64,000 nucleotides of DNA from Physella acuta. Its lineage: Eukaryota; Mollusca; Gastropoda; Physidae. The notes under the pieces were generated by a model. That model saw only the letters and a program-made list of their open reading frames with translations, was not told the DNA's origin and did not search any database. The stretch covers positions 620,001 to 684,000 of the forward strand of contig NW_026731992.1 in NCBI RefSeq assembly GCF_028476545.1. The letters are read 5' to 3'. A program made the position numbers and the translations under genes. This document shows, one piece after another, positions 45,301-63,031 of this stretch (position 1 is the first letter of the stretch; each line of letters opens with the position of its first letter).

Positions 45301-48002
45301 CATTAAGCTCCATGCAAAACTTGTGATTGATATGTGGACATAAGCGGAGATAGTGGTGGTGTCAACAGGGACCCCCCTCCCCAAGCTCAGCTCTTAAAGA
45401 TGCTCCGCACTTCATAAAAGACAAACTTGATGTTCAGACATCGTATGACTCGGGTGTTTAGCACCGTCCACTGCTAACACTATTTCTATGTTAAACTCAA
45501 GCCTATACTGAGCTCTGGCTTTTTACATTAGCTGCTGTCGTATTAAAGGTTGATCTTTTGTTATGTCCCATGTCGGGAAACTTGCTGTTTTGTCCAATTT
45601 TACCTGCAAGCCAATAATTGTCTTGGATTCTTGTCGAATACCGTTGCCAGGAGCTATTTGGTTTGAGCCTTATTGTCAGAAGTTATTTCATTTGGAGTCA
45701 ATGTAGTGCAGCCTATTTTCGTCGGTAGGCATTTAGTAGCAGGCCCTTTTTGGCGGGGATGGTGTGCTGAGGTTGTTTAACACCGCTTAGGACAACAGGC
45801 TTGCAATAGTTATGATCATTCGTTACGAGCAAAGGTATGCATAAAAACGAACGCTTTATGTTCCTCATTTTCATTGAGCACAGCTTTATAGAAGTCTTCC
45901 ATAATTGACGTCACTCATCCCCCCCCCCCCGATCAGCCCATTATTATAGGTCATAAATTGCGGTCTTGCGTAAATTGACGTCACATAAGAATAGCATATG
46001 TAACATTGTTTATGGACAACTCCATATAACTCAATTTGGGTATTTGGTATCAACATTTTGACAAGAAAGGCTGTTCAACATGTATATTGGAGGTTAGGAC
46101 TTGACATCTACCATAAATGACATCACGCACTTAAGGGGTGGAGTAACTGATTTTGAGACGACGTTTTACGCGAGAAAGGGGAGGGGTAAGAAATGTGAAA
46201 CGTTAAGTATTTCGCCTAATACGAAAATGCTGAAAAAATTCTTTTTCGTTTGAATTATAGCTTGACTTTTTAACAGGCAGGGTAAAAAGGTAATTTTCGA
46301 CATTACGACTATTTCATGATGGCGAAAATGGGGGGGGGGGGGGGGTTAAGGTGAAGATAGGTCAAAAATGTGACGTCATTTATGATTAAATCACTAAATA
46401 AAGTGAAAAAGCATGAAAATATGAAATGAAAATACTATATTTAAATAAACATTAGATATGTAGTGGTAGCTCTATAAAAATAGGGAGTTTCTTAATGCAT
46501 AAAAATTGCATCTCATAATAATAATTCTAGAGCTGATGTTTATTGTCAGGCAATTAAATTGTTTAAAGGGCAGAATTTAAAAAAAAAAAACGCATGCTTT
46601 GTGTTTAAACACAAGACAAACGTCTTTAATACTTTAATAGCAAACATCAATACATTTCCATACAAATAGAAATGAAAGGGAAATTACTCAAAATAATATT
46701 TTCTTAAGATGGCTGCTGTTTTTAATAGCAAATTTAGTATCTGGAACATCGTTGTTAAACCTTAATTTCATGACATTTTTATTGATTTAACCCTTAAATG
46801 TGGTTTAATATTCAGTTATCTTTAGTATTTTAGTAGAATATGCAAAAATATATTCATATTTAAGCCATATTTAATATTTATTAGTTACCTTATCCCTACA
46901 TTACTAGTGACGACCGAATTGATTACGCTAAAACGATAGATTACCCTAGTCTAGATCTTTAAGTAAGATATGAAATATGAACATACAATAGCACAATCTC
47001 AATAATAAAAGTAAAGGGGGGGGGGGGGATTATATCAGTGTCCCATAATAAATAGTATCTTAAAAATGGGGTGTAAGGTTACTGGTAGTTAACTAAAACA
47101 CACACACATGGCTTGCTTTGCTAATGTAAAAATGTAATGTCAATGCTTCCCCAAACAAACCCCAATGGTCCGGCCAACCCTAGCTAGTCTTACCATAGGA
47201 CTAACCCTATTTTTACTAGATCTAGATCTAGATCTAATAATTATTAATTTCTAACCATAAAACTAGCCGAGACTACTTTTACTAAACTACTATTTAACAA
47301 CCTAAAACACCATTTTTTTTATGGTAGAGTCCATAGGCCGTACGGCCTAAATGTTAAATAAAATTAGATTCTAGATCTAGACTAGATCAGTAGATCTAGA
47401 ATCTAGATCTAGATCTAGAATCTAGATCTAAATCTAGATCCTAGAATCTAGATCTGAGTAGATTCTAGACATTTCTGACATCTAAGAATCATTTTTTTAA
47501 TTTTAATTTATAAAAAAATTAAGATAGAATCTAGACTAGATCTACCTTTAAAATCACCGTAACCATCATTGCTTGAGTCTTTGAAAGATTTGACTACCAC
47601 TTGATAAACCGTGTCTGTGTTGTACCATTTCAGATCAGGTCTTGGCGGGCAGCGTGGGGCAAGTACAATGATTGTTATCGCAGTAACAAGCATAGCAATC
47701 CATCCCACCCAGAACAAGATGAATAGAATCCAGCGTAGACGAACCCAAAAGGGATCATTGGCATATTTTAACACTTCATCTTTTCCTAATCCACTGAAAG
47801 ATACTTCGCCGTCTGATGAGGAGGAAGGTTCAACAATTGCTACTTTATACTCTGCTGGATCTGATGTATCGCCTCCAGCCCCGCCATTGGCACTGATGAG
47901 GTGAGCTTTGACTTCTTTTAATTCGTCTTGTTGCGCTGACTCATTCATGTTATCATATTCATTGGGTCCATCAGTTGGCTTTCCTTCTTCTACGTCGGCC
48001 AT
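39364..48002 (-). CDS. SLC3A2: SLC3A2/4F2hc-type amino-acid transporter heavy chain, 630 residues
   Basis: Ten exons on the minus strand: 48002-47546, 42967-42782, 41896-41754, 41119-40994, 40888-40743, 40573-40387, 40266-40096, 40017-39898, 39804-39706 and 39621-39364. All AG/GT borders and phases fit. The type II protein has an acidic cytoplasmic N-terminus, then [20 protein letters not shown], which resembles the membrane-proximal motif of 4F2hc. One TM helix (about 91-114) follows, then APRC (Cys118), the position that disulphide-links the SLC7 light chain in the family. An alpha-amylase-like ectodomain follows: [39 protein letters not shown] (the amylase nucleophile Asp is absent, as expected for a non-enzymatic heavy chain) and [12 protein letters not shown]. 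rBAT (SLC3A1) is the alternative, but the N-terminal region favours SLC3A2. Its role is trafficking and stabilising heteromeric amino-acid transporters at the plasma membrane. Intron 1 is 4.6 kb with transposon debris; no long minisatellite occurs in the gene. Confidence 0.92.
42430..42660. repeat. GGCGCC/TTTAGCTTAATCA repeat fragment in SLC3A2 intron 2
   Basis: Two or more degenerate units of about 90 bp (GGCGCCAGGTATGG, TTTAGCTTAATCATC, TTGAAACGACC) like those in the (TA)-flanked elements and at 35.35-35.6 kb. Confidence 0.45.
43530..44101. mobile_element. hAT-type MITE with poly-G/C core in SLC3A2 intron 1
   Basis: Ends CAGGGGGGGCGGGG and CGCTACACCACTG, with perfect 8-bp flanking repeats CATCCAAG (43522-43529, 44102-44109). 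Long G runs are separated by AAATCGAAAGTTTGAGG spacers (reverse orientation relative to 28.2 kb). The middle 200 bp is unique. Confidence 0.88.
44398..44545. mobile_element. Fragment of the same hAT MITE group
   Basis: GGGCCGGCGCTACC at the left and GGGTCGCTACGCCTCTG at the right with GGCGCCAAAAATGG between. The target duplication is not clear. Confidence 0.5.
47213..47475. repeat. AGATCT/CTAG simple-repeat stretch near exon 1 of SLC3A2
   Basis: Repeated TAGATCTAGATC motifs; the real donor of exon 1 (G|GTAGATCTAG at 47546/47545) carries the same motif. Confidence 0.7.
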
Positions 48003-49090
48003 TTTTTTAACCAAACGGTTATCTGGATTAGATTAGATCTATCTAGACCCTAGGATGGACAGCAACTATTTAGAATGACAGTCAGCAGCACCTTGTCTAC
48101 GAGCCTCGGGAAAATTTCTGACGAAACACCAGGCCAATCATCAGGAGGCCTAGTCAATGCGACGTCACGTCCAGGAAGTATGGCACAGGCCTATCCTATT
48201 TTCTAAAATAGGGTGTGTAAGCTGCACTGTACTAGGTTATTCAATTTTTTTTAATGATATTGTTAAAATTGTATAATCACTAAAACCTTAAAAATAAAAT
48301 ATTATCACTTTTTTTTTAAGACTAGGTCTGATTATTACGATTAATAATGTAACTTAGCGGTGGTCTAACCTAAGGCAGCCTAGGCCCTAGCTTAGTGAGC
48401 CTTTTTGCGACTAGCGCATGCGTGGGCATCAACCTTATGACATTTTGTAACTAGGCTAATGTAGGCCTAACCCTGTCGCTGTGTAGACCTAAACAAGGCC
48501 TACGCTATAACTAGCCTATAGGCCTACCAACCACTCTTTTAATTTTATTCTTATCGGAACTTGAATATAATATTAGTATTTTACACTTCATGGCGGGGAA
48601 ATCGGTCTAAATATTTCGAAATAGGCTATTATCGGACATCGGTAAAGCTGATCATTATGTTAATGGGACTTAAACGGAAAACTCATTGTTTAATTAATAT
48701 AATGATATTATAGGCCAGTCAAAAAAACCGACTAGAGATCTAGTTTGGGTGAGAATCTAGATCTAGACTCCGTATCGGTTTCTGAAAGTTTAAAACAACA
48801 GATCTAGATCTATATTCTATAACTTTATCATCTTTAGCTGCCAGGGAGAGTGGAAAATGTTGGCCTATTTTCTGTATCGCGTGTTAAGACAGCTGGAAAC
48901 TTTAAAAAAATATTCTAGTTTAGTTTGACTTAAAAACGGACATCCTTAAAGTTACAGGATGTCCTTTTCTCCCGAAACTGACGAAACGAACTGTGCGATT
49001 CAAAATAGGCCCACCAAAGCCTAATATTAGTAATACTAAAATAAACGCTATCTTCATTCTAATTATAGGCTTCTAAGTAAAGGAGCTCGT
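48003..49090. other. Upstream region of SLC3A2, no gene seen
   Basis: AT-rich DNA with scattered AGGCCTA motifs. The SLC3A2 promoter should lie close to 48.0-48.3 kb, but no TATA box or clear motif stands out. Confidence 0.4.
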
Positions 49091-49870
<780 letters not shown>

Positions 49871-50080
49871 TATATGCATTTGTGTGCGTATATATGTGTG
49901 TGATGTGTGTGTAATAATGTGTTCGACGGTCCGGAAAAGGTTTAATAATTACGGTGTATGATTTTCGTTCCTTAAAACTTTACTCGACGCCAATTAAATT
50001 TTCCTTTTACCAAAGATGAGTAAAGTCAGATTTTTTTTTTGCCCAGTCTGAGTTTAGAGGGTAGTTTGTAGCAACCGCTA

Positions 50081-50458
50081 AGGGGTCATCCATAAATGAC
50101 GTCACACTTTTTTGACGATTTTTACCTCCCTCCTCCCCTCCGTCACACATCGTCAAAAAAGCCAGTCCCCCTCCCCTAAAATTACGTCACACCACAGCCT
50201 ACAACCCCCCCCCCCCCCTCAAAATTGCTGTTGAATTTTTCTTAAAACATTGATATTTTTCCAAAATCTTGTCTGAACTCTGTCAATGTAAGAGTATTTT
50301 AATCAATTGCTATTACAATTTAATAAAGCAGTTTTCTAAAACGCGAAATAACGGCTAAAACTCGTTTGCTAACTTTGCTTTTATATAATGCAAAAGTGTG
50401 ACGTCACACCATCTGAACCTCCCCCCTATGAGTGTGACGTCATTTATGGACGACCTCT
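50081..50458. mobile_element. MITE with GTCATCCATAAATGACGTCAC ends
   Basis: AGGGGTCATCCATAAATGAC at the left is inverted at the right (GTCATTTATGGACGACCTCT), about 28 bp of terminal inverted repeat. The inside is C-rich then AT-rich with no coding sequence. The superfamily is not certain. Similar CATAAATGACATCAC motifs occur near 46.1-46.4 kb. Confidence 0.75.
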
Positions 50459-50904
50459 AATTTGTGTAGACCAGTCTTTTATGTTCTATCTTTGGAACAG
50501 TCTCTGTTGTGATATGTTACATAGTTAGATTATAAGTTTGTTAGAATAAGGTCATACAAGTGACACAAGGTCAACTTATCAGAAACATTTATTGCACGCA
50601 TTGAAATAAGACATGGGTATTTCGTTTTGATTGTATAACGAAACAAGCTAGAGGAAACAAACTGGAATTCAACGGACATAACGGACATAACAGCTCGAAG
50701 TCTTGGATTTTGCAGATGTGCGCTGTCTTCTCGTCCATAGTCAACAACAAACGCAGAACTAATTGTATTGGTTGAAGAAGCAGTAATAAAGTTCTGATTA
50801 GATTCAGCAGCGATAAAATGCATTTTAACATTCTAAGTCAATGTGGAATTCAAATGACATTGTCAACAAAAATTCGATCAGGATCTACAGCTGAATGTGA
50901 AGTC

Positions 50905-51195
50905 TCTTTTACTGTATGGCTCAGAGCCAGGTTACAGACAGTGGAGAATGAAATAAAAACAACGAAAAGGTGGTGGTTAGGACACAATATCAAAAAGACA
51001 GTAAACAACTTCTAAGCAGGAGCTGGTGAAAAGTCCACGTGGAAACAAGAGGAGAAGGAGATCAAAAAAGTCCTGAAGAAAATCTTTTGAAGTAGAGATG
51101 GGGGAGGCTGGATTATTAGGGTTCTATCTTCATAAAAATCAAGCGAGTTGACGAAGTATTGCCTATGCTCATTGGGAAACCAGAACGAATAAAAA
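50905..51195 (+). pseudogene. Decayed 3' end of a LINE reverse-transcriptase ORF
   Basis: The translation includes KRWWLGHNIKKTVNN and then, after a stop, a Lys/Glu-rich stretch and GGGWIIRVLSS. This resembles the C-terminal RWxGHxLRKPxNN ... GRPKxSWRR ... EAG region common in invertebrate non-LTR retrotransposons. It carries at least three stops and no upstream reverse-transcriptase core, so it is a dead 5'-truncated copy. The call rests on remembered motif order, not a search. Confidence 0.45.
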
Positions 51196-51218
51196 GAAGA
51201 AATCAAAAGAGATTGGAA

Positions 51219-51430
51219 CAGTGGTTCTTAACATGGGTTCGATCGAATCCAAGGGTTCGGTAAGTAAGTCTCAGAGCTTCGGCTGAGGTCAAGACACACA
51301 CCCGAATCACAGGATTCGACATCAGATTTTGTCAGTATGGACTGGACGATAGAACTATTAAAAAAGGTTCGGTGAATTTGCGTGTGAAACTGTTAGGGTT
51401 CGTTACCTCCAAAACGGTTAAGAACCACTG
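51219..51430. mobile_element. hAT-type MITE (CAGTGGTTCTTAACC group)
   Basis: Ends CAGTGGTTCTTAACATGGG and GGTTAAGAACCACTG are inverted. The flanking 8-mers GATTGGAA / CATTAGAG match at only five of eight positions, so the insertion is old. A degraded relative lies near 10.67 kb. Confidence 0.75.
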
Positions 51431-51833
51431 CATTAGAGTGTAGTTTGTATAAGGTGTAAGCTTATTAAGTTATTTGGTCTACTTTTGGTCGTGTCTTTAG
51501 AACAATTTCAGTAATAATGTATTATAGTTTTAAATTATCAGTTAGGTTGAACATAGTAACAAAGTATTAGCAGTCGTCGTGGTGTACCATTTTTTTTTAC
51601 ATCGTTTAGTAGGTCTAGTGGCCTTAACTATATGAAAATGGCAGTATTAGAACTTGTTATGAAACAAGCAATCAAAAAATGATTTATTCTGTACAATATA
51701 CTAATTTTTTTAGCTCTTAAAATTTCGGCAAGAATATCGTTATTTTACTTATTGACTTATTGGATAGCGATTCAAGAATCCGTGATATTTATTTCTCTTT
51801 AAAACAGTTATCCAGGCCAGGTGTAATGCAATC

Positions 51834-57602
<5,769 letters not shown>

Positions 57603-58170
57603 CAATCAAGTAAAAGTAGCTGATCTCTCACGTATACATACATTGGCCATCCACTATCTTTTTCCTTATTTTACAGTTACACAATACGCTTTAATACAAG
57701 TGTTTTCTTTTCATGGTGTTAAAACCAATCCAGTAAAAATGCTGGTGATTTTTGTTCGTGAAAAGCGCCCCCCCCCCCCACTCCACCATCTTGGACAAAG
57801 TTGGTAGAGCAGGGGGTGGTCGAGATTTTGGGTGGTTGTGTGCCATTTTGATGATGAAAATAGGTATTAATTGATGACAGAAATGGTCAAATTATTTTCA
57901 CTCTTGTTTCTCTGGTTCAGAAGAAAGGTTGAAGCCATATTTGAACAGGATGTCTTCAATGCTGGCACTCCTGTATTTATTAGGGTATAATTATGGGAAA
58001 GCTTGTTACACAAACATGATAGTATAGGCAGGTTGGGTACTTTTTTTGTTTCCCAGTCTTCCCTGTAGGCACTATCAATCATCATTCTACTTTTATTTAA
58101 GTCATTTCAAATAAGAAACCACATAAAGAGAAAATAAGACTTGACAAAACCTAAGTAGTCGGAATATATT
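57603..58170. other. Gene-poor gap between the Gypsy element and ALKBH1
   Basis: 57640-57830 repeats a segment seen at 34.25-34.64 kb (CCACCATCTTGGACAAAG, C run). No gene is supported. Confidence 0.5.
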
Positions 58171-58180
58171 TTTATTTATT
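58171..58180 (-). terminator. Poly(A) signal of ALKBH1
   Basis: Overlapping AATAAATAAA on the minus strand about 20 bases after the stop codon at 58198. Confidence 0.6.
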
Positions 58181-58197
58181 TTGAAAAGGTAACCATG

Positions 58198-61100
58198 TTA
58201 ATGCTGCATATGTTGGAGAGATGTTACACCATGAGGTAGTACCTGTCTAATGTTGATATTGATCCTTGATGACTTCAAATATCTAGCAAATGGAGTCAAA
58301 TCTAAAGTCTTTAGCACAGTGTAAATCTTATAGTTCACTTGATCAATATCTCTCTGATATTGCTGAAAAGATGGCGCCAAGTTGAGGGCATGATTATCTT
58401 CCCCTGGGCACTGATAGAGTAAGTCCTGAAAAAGTCCTTGAGTGTGTGTACACAAGTCAGTCTTGTGGCCACACCCACCATCCTGTGTGTGTGTACACAA
58501 GTCAGTCTTGTGGCCACACCCACCATCCTGTGTGTGTGTACACAAGTCAGTCTTGTGGCCACACCCACCATCCTGTGTGTGTGTACACAAGTCAGTCTTG
58601 TGGCCACACCCACCTTGCGAGCAACAGTTCTGTGGTGTGAGAGAGCCAACAAAAGGCTGTAGGTAAGCAGGGAACTCTTCTTGTGTTGGAGGTAAAATTT
58701 TGGGCACAGCATGATAAGCCAGCCGAGAAGGTCCACTCATAACACAAACATCTCCACTTTTTAACTTGACTGCTAGTGGTAGCACACACTTTGTCACACC
58801 TCCAATCAGAAATAGAGCTGTCTGTCCAAAACTGTCAAGTCAAAAAATTTTTTTACATGTCATCAAAAGTTTTAAAACAAGTCCCAATCAACATTTTTTT
58901 TTGCCAGCATTGTCTAACTAGTGTTACATTGCAACAGTAAACAACCACACACACAGTTAAGTGGGAACATTGCAACAGTAAACAACCACACACACAGTTA
59001 AGTGGGAACATTGCAACAGTAAACAACCACACACACAGCAACAGTAAACAACCACACACACAGTTAAGTGGGAACATTGCAACAGTAAACAACCACACAC
59101 ACAGTTAAGTGGGAACATTGCAACAGTAAACAACCACACACACAGTTAAGTGGGAACATTGCAACAGTAAACAACCACACACACAGTTAAGTGGGAACAT
59201 TGCAACAGTAAACAACCACACACACAGTTAAGTGGGAACATTGCAACAGTAAACAACCACACACACAGTTAAGTGGGAACATTGCAACAGTAAACAACCA
59301 CACACACAGTTAAGTGGGAACATTGCAACAGTAAACAACCACACACACAGCAACAGTAAACAACCACACACACAGTTAAGTGGGAACATTGCAACAGTAA
59401 ACAACCACACACACAGTTAAGTGGGAACATTGCAACAGTAAACAACCACACACACAGTTAAGTGGGAACATTGCAACAGTAAACAACCACACACACAGCA
59501 ACAGTAAACAACCACACACACAGTTAAGTGGGAACATTGCAACAGTAAACAACCACACACACAGTTAAGTGGGAACATTGCAACAGTAAACAACCACACA
59601 CACAGCAACAGTAAACAACCACACACACAGTTAAGTGGGAACATTGCAACAGTAAACAACCACACACACAGCAACAGTAAACAACCACACACACAGTTAA
59701 GTGGGAACATTGCAACAGTAAACAACCACACACACAGTTAAGTGGGAACATTGCAACAGTAAACAACCACACACACAGTTAAGTGGGAACATTGCAACAG
59801 TAAACAACCACACACAGCTAAGCGCGAAGATTGCAAGTAATGTCGTGTAGCTAACACAAGTGAATGACCTGATGGAAAAGAGTGGTGCAGAATGATCTTG
59901 CTCTGAGTGATCTGTGTGAGCAGCCAGTGTGGAGTCCATGTGATAATAGTTGACAATGGCGGCCTGGGGCTTGTAGGGCCCAAAGCCCAGGCAGGCAGCC
60001 AAGTACTGAGACAGACAGCTGACATCACTGGGGAACTGGCCCACATTCTCGGCTGAATACTCCTGACACAGAGAAAATGGCCAACTGTTTAGACAGACTG
60101 CACTACTCTCTTTCAGAAATAAATCCCAACTCATTTTGAAAAAAGAAATAAACCAATACTTATTGACCTTTGTAGTCCAGTTATAGTGGTAGCCTAATGT
60201 TGTCCACCGCAGTTGTCTCAGCCTATCTGCTTTGGTCAGTTCAGTGCTGGTAAAATATAAAGTCATGGTGTTATCAGTTATAGTGGTAGCCTAATGTTGT
60301 CCACCGCAGTTGTCTCAGCCTATCTGCTTTGGTCAGTTCAGTGCTGGTAAAATATAAAGTCATGGTGTTATCAGTTATAGTGGTAGCCTAATGTTGTCCA
60401 CCGCAGTTGTCTCAGCCTATCTGCTTTGGTCAGTTCAGTGCTGGTAAAATATAAAGTCATGGTGTTATCAGTTATAGTGGTAGCCTAATGTTGTCCACCG
60501 CAGTTGTCTCAGCCTATCTGCTTTGGTCAGTTCAGTGCTGGTAAAATATAAAGTCATGGTGTTATCAGTTATAGTGGTAGCCTAATGTTGTCCACCGCAG
60601 TTGTCTCAGCCTATCTGCTTTGGTCAGTTCAGTGCTGGTAAAATAAAAAGTCATGGTGTTATCAGTTATAGTGGTAGCCTAATGTTGTCCACCGCAGTTG
60701 TCTCAGCCTATCTGCTTTGGTCAGTTCAGTGCTGGTAAAATAAAAAGTCATGGTGTTATCAGTTATAGTGGTAGCCTAATGTTGTCCACCGCAGTTGTCT
60801 CAGCCTATCTGCTTTGGTCAGTTCAGTGCTGGTAAAATAAAAAGTCATGGTGTTATCAGTTATAGTGGTAGCCTAATGTTGTCCACCGCAGTTGTCTCAG
60901 CCTATCTGCTTTGGTCAGTTCAGTGCTGGTAAAATAAAAAGTCATGGTGTTATCAGTTACTTCCAGACATCTCATCAAGTAAGTCTCCTCCCTCCCCTCA
61001 GTGAAATGGAATTTATATAGAAAATATACTTTTAAAAGTGTCCCCCCCCCCCCCCCCCCCCCCGGAAGGGATATAAAATATTACTATTTTAAAATCAAAA

Positions 61101-63031
61101 TTTGCTTTTTCATTTCTTTTAATTATTAGATTTATTCATTACTAAATGATCCTTAAAAATGCAACATGTTTTGTAAATTTGCTGATGTATAATACTATAT
61201 TCAAATCAAAATGCTGAAGAGAAAAACACTAAGAAGAGTAACCCAAGTTTTTTTTTTTTTGTGCTTTGTTAATTTCTAACATGAAAACACTAATATCAAA
61301 ATAATTGAGTCTTGAAAGTATTACAAGATTAACATTTGATGGACAAGGCTGTTGTCTGACTCTACAGCACTTTGTGCATGCTGTTGTCTGACTGTACAGC
61401 ACTTCCTGCACGCTGTTGTTTGACTGTACAGCACTTCCTGCATGCTGTCATCTAACTGTACAGCATTTCCTGCATGCTGTTGTCTGACTGTACAGCACTT
61501 CCTGCACGCTGTTGTCTGACTGTACAGCACTTTGTGCATGCTGTTGTCTGACTGTACAGCACTTCCTGCATGCTGTTGTCTGACTGTACAGCACTTCCTG
61601 CATGCTTTTGTCTAACTGACTGTACAGCACTTCCTGCATGCTGTTGTCTGACTGACTGTACAGCACTTTGTGCATGCTGTTGTCTGACTGACTGTACAGC
61701 ACTTTGTGCACGCTAGAAATGGTTGGGTGCCAACATATTTTAATGCTTACATCTTCTAGGTTGTTACAGTTGAAAGCAGCTTTAAGTTTTCCCATTTATA
61801 ACTTAACAGTCTATGGGGTAGATAGAGTTCACCTGTTTCTATGACTTCGGCATATGAAGGTTTAGTCGGGTCAGCACTATGCCCAGCGGCTTTTACTTTT
61901 TCTAATGCAAGATGGATACCCTTCACATCTGGGTGGGCTCAGAATAGTTAGTGTCTTTTTGGTTATCAATACAAACATCTGGGGGGAGGGGGGGGGGGAC
62001 TGATACAAGTTTATATTTTCTACATAAATTCTATTTTGTTTGAGGGTGGAGTAGAAGTTCAAGTGGGGCTCTACCTCCCCCCCCCCCCCACCTTTTTGAC
62101 GAGTTACCTGAAAGAAACTCAATGTGACTTTTGTCAAGTTTGAGCTAAGGTGTAAGGTTTAGGGGTATGACTACAACTATATTTAGTATGAATGTGCAGT
62201 AACTATATGTAGATCAAGGTTAAATCCAGTTAAAATGCCAATTCTGGATAAAAATCCATTTTCAATTACATTTTTTGTTGAGGTGGTGATTTTGTTTTTG
62301 GTTTAGTGAATAAGACAACACCATCAACTGTTGTATTTCTCCCTCAACGGGCCATTTATCTAGTTAATAATAATTCTAACAAATAGTGTTTACTTAGTAG
62401 GTGAGTGGTATGTTCAGAGAGGGGTGGTTAGGAGCTTGTGTGAACAAGGGTTGGAATATGGTTGAAAGTGGACCGATGGCGTAGTGCGGCTAATTTAAGA
62501 ATTGCTAAGTTTGTCTGTCTGTCTGTCTGTAACTCTATATAACTAAGTTATTAATTAGGAGAGATCAACAGGGTTTCCAATAGTCCCATGAATCAAGGGT
62601 ACTCAACTGGGATTAAATATTTGCTCATTATGTAGATCCATGTTGTTTCCATACAATTTTATCTTTAGGAACTGACCTAGACAACTAATAATCTAATGAA
62701 ACATTATTTAAAACAGGCTTTACTTCTAGTGATTAAATAGAGGGAAACTACTGCATTAACTTATTAAAGGGAAATTATTGTGTTGACTAACTGAAGGGAA
62801 AAAGCTAAAACATTTCAGAAAAATTGAGGACCACTTTCAAAATGAATCTTTCCAAATTTCAATCTTACCTTCCCTTGAGAATAAAATCTTGCCATAACCT
62901 TTCACCTCTCTCAGCGCCCAGAGCAGACAAGTTGGTGATGTTGTCTGGGTCTGAGGGGAAGTCTGCCAGACATCTTGAGATCCAGTAGCCCTGGCACCCA
63001 GGCAGAAATGGGTTTTTTACTATCATCAAGC
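58198..63031 (-). CDS. ALKBH1: ALKBH1-type nucleic-acid dioxygenase, C-terminal four exons (5' end beyond window)
   Basis: Exons on the minus strand: 63031-62869, 60246-60168, 60062-59869 and 58831-58198 (stop TAA), phases matching (2,0,2). The protein reads GLMIVKNPFLPGCQGYW, LRWTTLGYHYNWTTK, EYSAENVGQFPSDV, NYYHMDSTLAAHTDHSEQDH, FGQTALFLIGG, SGPSRLAYHAVPKILPP and NIRQV. These match the order of ALKBH1. They include the Fe(II) ligands HxD (HTD) and the distal His (YHAVP), and the 2-oxoglutarate-binding Arg near RQV. The family oxidatively demethylates nucleic acids (tRNA m1A and others) in nucleus and mitochondria. Odd points are a four-fold in-frame 45-bp repeat in the last exon, an eight-fold duplication of the acceptor and start of the 79-bp exon, and an array over the acceptor of the first exon seen. 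N-terminal exons lie right of 64000. Confidence 0.88.
58440..58614 (-). repeat. 45-bp coding repeat in ALKBH1
   Basis: Four tandem units encode GGCGHKTDLCTHTQD (the last without the final D), in frame inside the last exon, between AYLQPFVGSLTPQNCCSQ and the conserved C-terminal part. Units are identical or nearly so. A CxH...CxH pattern in each unit is noticeable; its meaning is unknown. Confidence 0.9.
58926..59815. repeat. 41-bp minisatellite in the last ALKBH1 intron
   Basis: About 24 units (core CAACAGTAAACAACCACACA), some shortened to 25 bp by loss of the GTTAAGTGGGAACATT part, in a patterned order. It starts about 50 bases after the donor at 59868 and ends about 95 bases before the acceptor at 58832. 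Confidence 0.95.
60181..60953 (-). repeat. 97-bp repeat x8: acceptor plus part of an ALKBH1 exon
   Basis: Eight almost identical units. On the coding strand each has CTGATAACACCATGACTTT, a T-rich tract, ACCAG, then 70 bases of the exon encoding TELTKADRLRQLRW through GYHYN. Only the last unit (lowest coordinates) continues into TGGACTACAAAG and a donor; the other seven run from AACTG into ATAACACC, giving TGA TAA. The four units nearest the true exon have AAATATAAAG and the other four AAATAAAAAG. Confidence 0.95.
61360..61712. repeat. 32-bp minisatellite in ALKBH1 intron
   Basis: About 11 units (core TGTACAGCACTTCCTGCATG) with a duplicated CTGA in some. It lies in the intron between the 163-bp and 79-bp exons. 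The rest of that intron (60954-61359, 61713-62868) has C runs and no confirmed exon. Confidence 0.93.

Larger units (their letters stand above)
43116..46949. mobile_element. Possible 3.8-kb element with inverted ends in SLC3A2 intron 1
   Basis: A 35-bp stretch at 43116-43150 (CTAGGGTAATCTATCGTTTT and on) is repeated perfectly inverted at 46915-46949, and weaker similarity continues about 45 bases further inward. The ends are bordered by CTAG. No transposase frame is visible between, and a hAT MITE and other repeats are nested inside. It could be a non-autonomous DNA transposon, or two inverted MITE-like ends. Confidence 0.5.

Noticed and set aside
57867-58085. Minus-strand frame of 72 codons beyond the ALKBH1 stop
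   Set aside because: No recognisable motif, lies after the poly(A) signals, and length is expected by chance.
61877-62137. Minus-strand frame of 86 codons as an ALKBH1 exon
   Set aside because: Does not resemble the family, has poly-G derived glycines, and the flanking exons join in phase without it.
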